Both the position numbers and the translations under genes were made by a program. Shown in pieces: positions 7,740 through 15,006 of a stretch of DNA of 64,000 nucleotides. Numbering within the stretch: position 1 is the stretch's first letter; each line of letters opens with the position of its first letter. This stretch comes from Phenylobacterium sp. CCH9-H3 (GTDB lineage: Bacteria; Pseudomonadota; Alphaproteobacteria; Caulobacterales; Caulobacteraceae). The notes under the pieces were generated by a model. It was not told where the DNA came from. It did no database searches and saw nothing but the letters and a program-made list of their open reading frames with translations. Location: contig NZ_LSJI01000093.1 of NCBI RefSeq assembly GCF_001557235.1, forward strand, positions 15,097 through 79,096. Reading direction: 5' to 3'.

Positions 7740-9686
7740 ATGGGAGACTACCTCGCCTTGGCCTGGCGGGCCGAAAATCTCCTGGCCCGGACCCGCGTGG
7801 CGCAGCTGAAGCGGCGGGCCACGGCCGCCGGCGCCTACCGGGTCGTCGCCGACGAGGCGCAGTTCCTGCTGCTGGTCTGCGCCTGCCTCGCCCCGCCCGT
7901 TCGGCGGATCGGCCGGGACGGCTGGGTGGTCGGCGACCTGTTCGGCCGCGCCGGCTTCGAGCCAGCCCCGGACGTGCTCAAAGTCTGCGAGGCGGGTGGA
8001 GGAGCGCAGGCCAGGCGGCTGATCGCGCGCTATTGGGGGCGCTACGTGGCGCTGTGGCCGGACGGCGACACGCTCTCGGCCTTGCGCGATCCCTCCGGCG
8101 CGGTCGAGGCCTTGAGGTGGCGAATCGACGGCGTGACACTTGTGGCGTCGGACCTGCCGCCCGCGGATCTCCTCGGCCCCTTGGCGTGGCGGGCCGAAAT
8201 CTGCTGGCCGGTCGTGGCGGGGTTTCTGTCGTCGTCCTCGGGCGCGGCCGCCGCGGAGCTTGGGCTGTCGGGTGTCGAAGCGGCCCTGCCCGGGGCGAGG
8301 CTGGGGTCCCGCAGCGTGACTGCGGGCGGAGAGCTCCTCTGGACCCCGGCCGCCTGCGCCCGCGCCGAGGCCTCGGACCCGGCCGTCCTGGTGGCGGCGG
8401 TGGATGGCGCCGCGCGCGCCTTCGCCGCCGGCGACCCGGGCGTGATCGCGGAGATCTCCGGCGGGCTGGACTCGGCCATCGTCGCCTCGGCGCTGCGCCG
8501 CGGGCCCGCCCTGGAGGTGAAGGCCTGGACGAACTTCTATGCCCGCGATCCGGAAGCCGACGAGCGGGACTTCGCGCGCGCCGTGGCCCAGCGCCTTGGG
8601 GTCGGTCTGACCGAGATCCTGAAGCCCGACCAGACCCTGACCTGCGAGGCGCTGGAGGGAATGCCCACGGGGCTGCGGCCCAGCGTCAACGGCCTGGATC
8701 GGCAGTATGACGCCGATGTCGTGCGCCTCGCCCGCGAGCATGGTGCGTGTCGCGTCCTCACCGGACAGGGGGGTGACGCGGTGTTCTTCCAGAGGGTCAC
8801 GGCGCTCGCCGCGGCCGATCTGCGGGGTCGAGGCCTTGGCGCGGCGCAATGGGCCGGGGTCCTGGCCGCCATGGCGCGTAGCACGCGGCGCTCGGTCTGG
8901 TCGGTCGGCCGGGAGGCCTTATGGGGGCGCCTGGCGGGCGTGCGCCCCAAGCCCGCCGTCGCGCCGTTCGTGTCGGCCGATGCGCGCCGTCTGGCGCGCC
9001 GGCTTGGCCCCCATCCCTGGCTTGCGCGCGGCCAGGCCGTCGCGCCCGCCAAGGCCCTGCAGATCGAGGCGCTGATCTATGCCTCCGGCGCCTATGGCGC
9101 GTCGGAGCGCGGGCGGCGGATCGACCTCGTGCATCCGCTCTTGTCACAGCCGGTGATCGAAGCCTGCCTGGCGATCCCGGTGGCGGACCTGACCTGGGGC
9201 GGGCGGGTCATGGGGATCTGCGGCGGCTACCAGATTCTGGGCGCCCGGATTGCCGACCCCGAGGGCGTAGAGGGGCCATCCGGGTCGGCGGCGGGCCTGG
9301 GCCTCCTGGACATCGAGACGGTGCTGGCCGGCGACAAGGTGCTGCGCCCCGTCTCCGGCGAGCTTCACGGCGGCGCCGCGTTCCGGGGCTACGAGATGCA
9401 CATCGGCCGCACGCACGGCCAGGGCCTGACGAGGCCCATGCTGACCTTCGCGGATGGCTCGCAGGGCGGCGCGGTCTCGCCCGACGGCCGGATCTCCGGC
9501 TGCTACGTCCATGGCCTGTTCGCCGACCGCAGCGCCCGCGCGGCCATCCTGGCCGGCCTGGGGGCCGCCGCCCGGGCGGGCGACCACGCCGTCGCCGTGG
9601 ACACGGCGCTGGACGAGATCGCCGCTGAGCTCGAGGGCGCGCTCGATATCGCCCGCCTCGCGCGACTGGCTGGCCTCCCGGCCTGA
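7740..9686 (+). CDS. truncated lasso cyclase fused to CobQ glutaminase domain
   Basis: One open frame of 648 residues made of two unrelated parts. Residues 1 to about 488 are a lasso macrolactam synthetase (C protein, asparagine synthetase B-like): a degenerate glutaminase-like N-terminus, then the ATP-binding SGGLDSAIV at about 239 and HPLLSQPVIEACLAIP near 472. The sequence then passes at a shared Gly-Gly-Arg (about 9199-9207) into the C-terminal part of cobyric acid synthase: VMGICGGYQILG with the nucleophile Cys, GLGLLD, FRGYEMHIG and the His of YVHGLF. The last roughly 100 residues of the cyclase, including the RRSKG-type lysine segment, and the whole N-terminal half of CobQ are missing. 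Either activity is doubtful. It starts 6 bp after the B gene. Confidence 0.85.
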   Translation: MGDYLALAWRAENLLARTRVAQLKRRATAAGAYRVVADEAQFLLLVCACLAPPVRRIGRDGWVVGDLFGRAGFEPAPDVLKVCEAGGGAQARRLIARYWGRYVALWPDGDTLSALRDPSGAVEALRWRIDGVTLVASDLPPADLLGPLAWRAEICWPVVAGFLSSSSGAAAAELGLSGVEAALPGARLGSRSVTAGGELLWTPAACARAEASDPAVLVAAVDGAARAFAAGDPGVIAEISGGLDSAIVASALRRGPALEVKAWTNFYARDPEADERDFARAVAQRLGVGLTEILKPDQTLTCEALEGMPTGLRPSVNGLDRQYDADVVRLAREHGACRVLTGQGGDAVFFQRVTALAAADLRGRGLGAAQWAGVLAAMARSTRRSVWSVGREALWGRLAGVRPKPAVAPFVSADARRLARRLGPHPWLARGQAVAPAKALQIEALIYASGAYGASERGRRIDLVHPLLSQPVIEACLAIPVADLTWGGRVMGICGGYQILGARIADPEGVEGPSGSAAGLGLLDIETVLAGDKVLRPVSGELHGGAAFRGYEMHIGRTHGQGLTRPMLTFADGSQGGAVSPDGRISGCYVHGLFADRSARAAILAGLGAAARAGDHAVAVDTALDEIAAELEGALDIARLARLAGLPA

Positions 9687-9761
9687 CAGACAAGCCCGAG
9701 GTTGACCAGGCGGGTATACCAAATTGAGAAATCCTCAGTCGTCGTCATTTTGCGGGTGAGA

Positions 9762-9779
9762 CTGTCTTTGGCCTGTCAT
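9762..9779 (+). promoter_or_regulatory. PHO box (PhoB site) upstream of phnD
   Basis: CTGTCTTTGGCCTGTCAT is two 7-bp units (CTGTCTT and CTGTCAT) separated by 4 bp, the exact 11-bp-period layout of the classical PhoB box, differing from it in one unit at one or two bases. It lies about 40 bp before the start of the phosphonate/phosphate-type importer operon. Confidence 0.7.
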
Positions 9780-9819
9780 CAGGATGGGGCAATGCCTTCG
9801 GCGTACCGGAGGACCCCTC

Positions 9820-10737
9820 GTGCTACGCCTGCTGACGCTTTGCCTCGCGTTCCTGATCCCGACCGCGGCCTGGAGCGCCGCGCCGCTGGGTTCGGCGCAG
9901 AACCCGCTGCGGGTCGTGCTCATTCCGGCGGACGGCGGCACCGAGGACGGCACCCGCGCCGACTTCCAGCCGGTGTTCAACGCCATCACCCGCACCTCCG
10001 GCCTGCACTTCACCCTGCGGGTGGGGCAGTCCTACAACGCCGTGGTCGAGACGATGTGCAACGGCGGCGCCGACGTCGCCTTCTTCGGGCCGGTCGCCTA
10101 TGTCCAGGCGCGCCGCCGCGGCTGCGCCGAACTGCTGGCAGTCTCGGTGGAGAACGGCCGCTCGACCTATTACGCGGGCCTGTTCACCAGGGCGAAGGGC
10201 CCGGTGCGCCGGCTGTCGGACGTCAAGGGGCGGCGCGTGGCCTTCGGCGACCTCAACTCCGCCTCCTCGTTCATCGCGCCGATGGCGATGCTCCTGGACG
10301 CTGGCATCGACCCGGTCCGCGACCTTGGCGCCGTGCGCCTGACGGGCAGTCACGCCAACAGCCTGGCCGCCCTGATGCAGGGACAGGCCGACGCCGCGGC
10401 GCTGTCGTTCGACTCGTTCGAGAAGGCGGTGAACCAGGGCGTGGTGTCCGGCCGCGAGGTGAGCGTCCTTGCCCGCAGCGCGCCCATCCCCAACCCCCCG
10501 CTGGGCATGAGCACCCGCCTGCCGCCGACCATGAAGGCGCGGCTGAAGCGGGCCTTCGCGACGGTCTCCAAGGCGCCTGGGGTCACGCCGGATATGATCC
10601 GCGGCTACGGCGGCAAGCGGGTGGACGGCTACGACACCGCGTTTCCGGAGCGGAGCTACGCCGCCGCCGCCGCCATGCTGGCGCGCGTCGACGATCCGCT
10701 GAAGGCGGCGATCCTGAAGAAGGCGGCCGCCCGATGA
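9820..10737 (+). CDS. phnD: PhnD-type periplasmic binding protein
   Basis: Substrate-binding protein of a phosphate/phosphite/phosphonate ABC importer, 305 residues. I chose the GTG at 9820, with GGAGG 7 nt upstream, because it places the signal peptide (LLTLCLAFLIPTAAWSA) at the N-terminus. Family blocks include NPLRVVLIPADGGTEDG, DVAFFGPVAYVQA and RVAFGDLNSASSFIAP. It overlaps the ATPase gene by 4 bp (ATGA) and follows a PHO box, which supports a phosphorus compound as substrate; phosphonate, phosphite or phosphate ester cannot be told apart. Confidence 0.88.
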   Translation: MLRLLTLCLAFLIPTAAWSAAPLGSAQNPLRVVLIPADGGTEDGTRADFQPVFNAITRTSGLHFTLRVGQSYNAVVETMCNGGADVAFFGPVAYVQARRRGCAELLAVSVENGRSTYYAGLFTRAKGPVRRLSDVKGRRVAFGDLNSASSFIAPMAMLLDAGIDPVRDLGAVRLTGSHANSLAALMQGQADAAALSFDSFEKAVNQGVVSGREVSVLARSAPIPNPPLGMSTRLPPTMKARLKRAFATVSKAPGVTPDMIRGYGGKRVDGYDTAFPERSYAAAAAMLARVDDPLKAAILKKAAAR

Positions 10738-11495
10738 GCGCCGAGCCGCACATCGCCTTCGAAGGCGCCTCCAAGCGGTTCGCGGATGGGACCCTGGCGC
10801 TGGACGACGTCACCTTCGGCGTTCCGCGCGGCCAGGTCTGCGCGCTTGTGGGGCCGTCGGGCAGCGGGAAATCGACACTGCTGCGCGCCGTGAACGGGCT
10901 GACCGAGCTCACCGGCGGAGCCGTGCGGGTCGATGGAACGCCCGTCGACGCGGCCCACCTCTCCCAGATCCGGCGCAAGGTGGGCATGGTCCACCAACAC
11001 TACGGCCTCGTGGACCGCGCCAGCGTCGCCGAGAACATGATCGCCGGTGCGATCGCCGAGATCGCCACCTGGCGTGCGCTGCTCGGCCTCTATCCGACCG
11101 CCTACCGGGCCAAGGCCTGCACGCTGCTGGCCGAGGTGGGGCTTTCGCCCGAGCACCTGACCCGGCGGGTGTCCGAGCTGTCGGGGGGGCAGCGCCAGCG
11201 AGTCGGCATCGCCCGCGCCCTGATGCTGGACCCCGAGATTCTGGTCGCGGACGAGCCGGTGGCCAGCCTGGATCCCCGGGTGAGCGTCGAGGTGCTGGAC
11301 CTGATGCGCCGCGAGGCGCAGGCGCGGGGCGCGAGCGTCCTGTGCAGCCTGCACCAGGTGGATCTGGCGCGGCGTTTCGCTGATCGCATCGTGGCCCTGC
11401 GCGCCGGCCGCCTGATGTTCGACGGTCCGGCCGCCGCCTTCGACGAGGCCGCGGCGCTGTCGATCTACGGCTCGGCCGCGGAGGCGGCGCGATGA
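10734..11495 (+). CDS. phnC: PhnC-type ABC transporter ATPase
   Basis: A 253-residue ABC ATPase with Walker A GPSGSGKST (about 40), signature LSGGQRQRVGIARAL, Walker B ILVADEP and an H-loop (CSLHQVD). GMVHQHYGLVDRASVAENM is the PhnC-type Q-loop region. It overlaps phnD and phnE by 4 bp each, so the three subunits are translationally coupled. It powers uptake of the ligand captured by PhnD. Confidence 0.9.
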   Translation: MSAEPHIAFEGASKRFADGTLALDDVTFGVPRGQVCALVGPSGSGKSTLLRAVNGLTELTGGAVRVDGTPVDAAHLSQIRRKVGMVHQHYGLVDRASVAENMIAGAIAEIATWRALLGLYPTAYRAKACTLLAEVGLSPEHLTRRVSELSGGQRQRVGIARALMLDPEILVADEPVASLDPRVSVEVLDLMRREAQARGASVLCSLHQVDLARRFADRIVALRAGRLMFDGPAAAFDEAAALSIYGSAAEAAR

Positions 11496-12508
11496 GCCTG
11501 GCGCGCGATTCTGCGGCCACGCCGGCGCCCGCCTGGCGCTTCCCGCGAGCCCTGCGTCCCCGCGTCGTGGCCGGCTGGCTTCTGCTGGTGGTCGCAATCC
11601 TGGCGTCTGCGCCGAGCGTCGAGGCGGGCCGGATGCTCCGGATGACGGGCGAGGCCATCGCGGCGTTGGCTACCGGCGGGACGTCGCAGGTCGTGGACGG
11701 CCTCGGCGCCATCGGCCGCCAGATGATCCCGCTGCAGATCTCGGAACGCCGCGAGGTCTCGCGGATCGAGGGCTTCGACCGCGACCGCCTGCCGCTCTTC
11801 TCGCGCATCGAGGTCGTCGACACCCGCACCGAGCGCCTGGATCCCGAGACGTTCCAGATGCGCGCGGTGGTCGAGCGCACTGAATACCTGGTGGAGCCGG
11901 TGGGCTACCTCGTCCGCGTCGGCGTCAAGCTCTGGGAGACCTTGATGATCGCGTTCTGGGGCACGCTGCTGGCGGTGCTCATGAGCGCCCCCCTGGCCTT
12001 CCTGTCGGCCCGGAACCTGACGCCGCACGTCTGGGTCTACGGCGGCGCGCGGGCCTTGGTCAGCCTGCTTCGCGCGGTGCCCGAGCTGGTCAGCGCGCTG
12101 TTCCTCGTCGTCGCCTACGGCTTCGGTCCGGTGGCGGGCGTCCTGGCCCTGGCGCTCCATGGCGCGGGTTTTCTCGGCAAGTTCTACGCCGAGGATGTCG
12201 AGGCGGCAGACCCCAAGCCGCAGGAAGCCCTGGCGGCCACCGGCGCGAACCGGCTGAAGGTGCTGCGCTTCGCGATCCTGCCGCAGGTGCTGCCGCAATA
12301 CATCGGCTACACCCTCTACGTCCTCGACCGGAACTTCCGCATGGCCACGGTCGTCGGTCTGGTGGGGGCCGGGGGCATCGGCCAGGAGTTGAAGGGCCGG
12401 TTCGACATGTACAACTACCATCATGTCGGCACGATCCTGGTGGCCATGTTCGCGGCTGTGTTCCTGATCGATCAGGTCTCGGCCCGCCTGCGCAGGGCTC
12501 ACTTCTAG
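11492..12508 (+). CDS. phnE: PhnE-type ABC transporter permease
   Basis: A 338-residue inner-membrane permease. A first membrane segment (about 30-47) is followed by a periplasmic stretch and a C-terminal block of membrane helices with the EAA loop that docks on the ATPase (EAADPKPQEALAATGANRLK). VGLVGAGGIGQELKGRFDMYNY near the C-terminus is typical of PhnE. It is the last gene of the phnDCE operon. Confidence 0.9.
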   Translation: MSLARDSAATPAPAWRFPRALRPRVVAGWLLLVVAILASAPSVEAGRMLRMTGEAIAALATGGTSQVVDGLGAIGRQMIPLQISERREVSRIEGFDRDRLPLFSRIEVVDTRTERLDPETFQMRAVVERTEYLVEPVGYLVRVGVKLWETLMIAFWGTLLAVLMSAPLAFLSARNLTPHVWVYGGARALVSLLRAVPELVSALFLVVAYGFGPVAGVLALALHGAGFLGKFYAEDVEAADPKPQEALAATGANRLKVLRFAILPQVLPQYIGYTLYVLDRNFRMATVVGLVGAGGIGQELKGRFDMYNYHHVGTILVAMFAAVFLIDQVSARLRRAHF

Positions 12509-12552
12509 CCGCCGCGACAATCTCATCATGATGTCGCTCGTGGAATGAAGAA

Positions 12553-12592
12553 TATTCACTAGCTCGTCATGGACGCCTCACGTGAGCGTCAC
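12553..12592 (+). promoter_or_regulatory. PHO-box-like array upstream of phospholipase C
   Basis: TCA recurs four times at exactly 11-bp spacing (12556, 12567, 12578, 12589), giving units TATTCAC, TCGTCAT, GCCTCAC and GCGTCAC. This is the phasing of tandem PhoB half-sites (CTGTCAT every 11 bp). The first two units and their surroundings (AATATTCACTA, CGTCA) recur upstream of the neighbouring TonB receptor. Confidence 0.55.
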
Positions 12593-12638
12593 GGCCAGAC
12601 GTCACCTTGCCCTCCAGATCAAGCGATGGGGGTCAGTG

Positions 12639-14747
12639 ATGGACGAGACGAACCGGCGGACATTCCTCAGGCTCGCGACGGGCGCGGCGGCCGGCGGGGC
12701 GGCGATCGCCGCGATGCCGGTGGCGATCCAGCGGGCGCTGGCCCTTCCGGCGCGGCAGGTGTCCGGTACGATCCAGGACGTGAAGCACGTGGTGATCCTG
12801 ATGCAGGAGAACCGGTCCTTCGATCACTACTTCGGGACCCTGCGCGGCGTGCGCGGTTTCGGCGACCGGCATCCCATTCCCCTCGTCGGCGGGCGCAACG
12901 TCTGGCGGCAGTCGGACGGCAAGCGCGAACTGCCGCCGTTCCACCTCGACACCAGCAAGACCGACGCTCTGCGCGTGCCGGGCACGCCTCACTCCTACGC
13001 CGACGCCCAGGCCGCCTGGGGGCAGGGCAAGATCGAGGAGTGGCCGCGGTTCAAGACGGCCTATTCGATGGGCTACTACCGCCGGGAGGACATCCCCTTC
13101 CAGTTCGCCTTGGCCGAGGCGTTCACGATCTGCGACGCCTACCACTGCTCGGTGACGGCCGGGACGGACCCCAACCGCATCGTCTTCTGGTCGGGATCGA
13201 GCTCGGACCCGGAGCTGCGCGCCAAGGGCGTCGACTGCACGGACGACCATGCCGAACCCGACAACTGGCGTTGCTGGGTCAAGGGCGCCCTGCCGGAGCC
13301 GGGCTACACCTACGCGGGCAACAGCCTGAAGTGGGACACCATCCCGGACGTCCTGGAGAAGGCCGGCGTTTCATGGCGGATCTACCAGGACCCCAACAAC
13401 AACTGGACCGGCGCCATGCACGGCGGCCTGGCGTTCGAGAGCTTCCGGACCTGCAAGCCGGGCTCGCCGCTCTACGAGAAGGGCATGAGCCACTGGTCGC
13501 TGGAACAGCTGGCGCGCGACGTGAAGGAGGGGACGCTGCCCGCGGTGAGCTGGGTGCTTCCATCCCCGCCCTATTCCGAACATCCGAGCGCCTCGACGCC
13601 GGTGCAGGGCGCCGAGTTCACCGCCCGGGTCCTGGAGGCCCTGACCGCCAATCCCGACGTCTGGGGCAAGACCGTCTTCTTTCTCACCTTCGACGAGAAC
13701 GACGGCCAGTTCGACCACCTGCCGCCGCCGGCGCCGCCGTCCTACGACGCCGAGGGCCGGCTCGCGGGGAAGTCCACTCTGGACCTGCGCGGGCACTATT
13801 TCTCGGACCCCCAACGCAAGCACATCGACGCGCGTGACACGCAGAGCGGCCTCGTCCGCCCGTTCGGCCTCGGGCCGCGGGTGCCGATGTACGTGGTCTC
13901 GCCCTGGAGCAAGGGCGGCTGGGTCAGCTCCGAGACCTTCGACCACACGTCGGTGGGCCAGTTCCTGGAGACGCGGTTCGGGGTCACGGTGCCGGGGATC
14001 AGCCCGTGGCACCGGGCGGTCTGCGGCGATCTCACCTCCGCCTTCGATTTCGCCAAGCCGAACGATCCGGTGTTCCCGGATCTGCCGGACGTCAGCGGCG
14101 CCTCGGCGGTGGTGCTGCAACACATCCAACGGCCGCGCATCATGCCGCCGGAGCAACCCCAGCCGGTGCGGGCGGAAACGGGTGTGCGGCCCTCGCGCGC
14201 CTTGCCCTACGTGCTCAACGTCAAGTCGGAGGTCGTGGCCGGCGAGGTGCGGCTCGAGTTCCGTAATGGGGGCAAGGCCGGCGCCGTGTTCCACGTCTAC
14301 GACCGCCTGCATCTCGACCGCATCCCGCGGCGCTATACCGTCGAGGCCGGCAAGACGGTCTCGGACGTCTGGGCGACGGCGGGCGACGGCGGCCGCTACG
14401 ACCTTTCGGTCTTCAGCCACAACGGCTTCCGCCGGGACGTGCAGGGCGAGACCGGCGGCGCGCTGGAGATCGAGGTGCGGTACCGCCCGCAGGCGCGCGA
14501 GGTGGAGCTGGAGATCCGCAACGGCTCGACCGAGGCCCAGGCGGCCGTGATCCGCCACAACGCCTACGGCGAGGCGGGCGGCGAGGTGCGCGTGCCGCCC
14601 GGGGGCCGTTCGACGCGGAAGTGGTCGGTGGCCGACGCGGGCGACTGGTACGACGTCAGCGTCACCGCGCCCGGCGTGACCCGCCGCGCGGCCGGCCGGA
14701 TGGAGACCGGCGCGCACGGGATCAGCGACCCCGCCATGGGCGCCTAG
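12639..14747 (+). CDS. phospholipase C, Tat-exported (phosphocholine-type)
   Basis: A 702-residue enzyme of the bacterial non-toxic phospholipase C (phosphoesterase) family, which releases phosphoryl head groups from phospholipids. The N-terminus has a Tat motif (TNRRTFLRL) and a hydrophobic stretch. Catalytic-domain marks are LMQENRSFDHYFGTLRGVRGF (about 52-72), GTDPNRIVFWSG and FDENDGQFDHLPPP (about 348). Two C-terminal beta domains typical of this family occupy about 500-695. I start at 12639, after a G-rich ribosome site, so that the Tat signal is terminal. The PHO-box-like array and flanking phosphorus genes suggest a role in lipid phosphate scavenging. Confidence 0.9.
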   Translation: MDETNRRTFLRLATGAAAGGAAIAAMPVAIQRALALPARQVSGTIQDVKHVVILMQENRSFDHYFGTLRGVRGFGDRHPIPLVGGRNVWRQSDGKRELPPFHLDTSKTDALRVPGTPHSYADAQAAWGQGKIEEWPRFKTAYSMGYYRREDIPFQFALAEAFTICDAYHCSVTAGTDPNRIVFWSGSSSDPELRAKGVDCTDDHAEPDNWRCWVKGALPEPGYTYAGNSLKWDTIPDVLEKAGVSWRIYQDPNNNWTGAMHGGLAFESFRTCKPGSPLYEKGMSHWSLEQLARDVKEGTLPAVSWVLPSPPYSEHPSASTPVQGAEFTARVLEALTANPDVWGKTVFFLTFDENDGQFDHLPPPAPPSYDAEGRLAGKSTLDLRGHYFSDPQRKHIDARDTQSGLVRPFGLGPRVPMYVVSPWSKGGWVSSETFDHTSVGQFLETRFGVTVPGISPWHRAVCGDLTSAFDFAKPNDPVFPDLPDVSGASAVVLQHIQRPRIMPPEQPQPVRAETGVRPSRALPYVLNVKSEVVAGEVRLEFRNGGKAGAVFHVYDRLHLDRIPRRYTVEAGKTVSDVWATAGDGGRYDLSVFSHNGFRRDVQGETGGALEIEVRYRPQAREVELEIRNGSTEAQAAVIRHNAYGEAGGEVRVPPGGRSTRKWSVADAGDWYDVSVTAPGVTRRAAGRMETGAHGISDPAMGA

Positions 14748-14790
14748 GATCGGCGGATCGACGGCGACGCGCCCTCAATGAGGAACGCTC

Positions 14791-14819
14791 AGGCGCGGCC
14801 GCGACCGGCGGCCGCGCCT
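14791..14819. terminator. hairpin after phospholipase C gene
   Basis: A perfect 12-bp GC-rich stem (14791-14802 with 14808-14819, 5-nt loop) lies 44 bp after the phospholipase stop. No T run follows, so it may be a stabilising or Rho-assisted end. Confidence 0.5.
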
Positions 14820-14894
14820 GCTGACGCATGTCCGGAATGGCTGGATACGGACGGTGCGCAAAGTTCATTTTGATGATCAAAAACGAATGAGAAA

Positions 14895-14923
14895 TATTCA
14901 CTACACCGTCACGAGACGCCCCT
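14895..14923 (+). promoter_or_regulatory. PHO-box-like repeats upstream of TonB receptor
   Basis: Units TATTCAC (14895-14901) and CCGTCAC (14906-14912) keep the 11-bp phase, with a weaker third unit after them. The segment AATATTCACTA followed by CGTCA is shared with the phospholipase promoter at 12551-12569, so both are likely under the same regulator, probably PhoB. Confidence 0.5.
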
Positions 14924-15006
14924 ACTGATCCCAGCCCGACGGGAGGCCGAACGGGCCGCCCGCACCGAACGCGAGCCTCGCTCGCATGACCGGGGGATGG
15001 GTTGTC

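Noticed and set aside
9199..9686. A separate cobQ gene starting inside the fusion
   Set aside because: No ribosome site with a suitable start codon precedes the glutaminase part. The ATG within VMGICGG would omit essential N-terminal domains of CobQ, so it is treated as part of the fusion.
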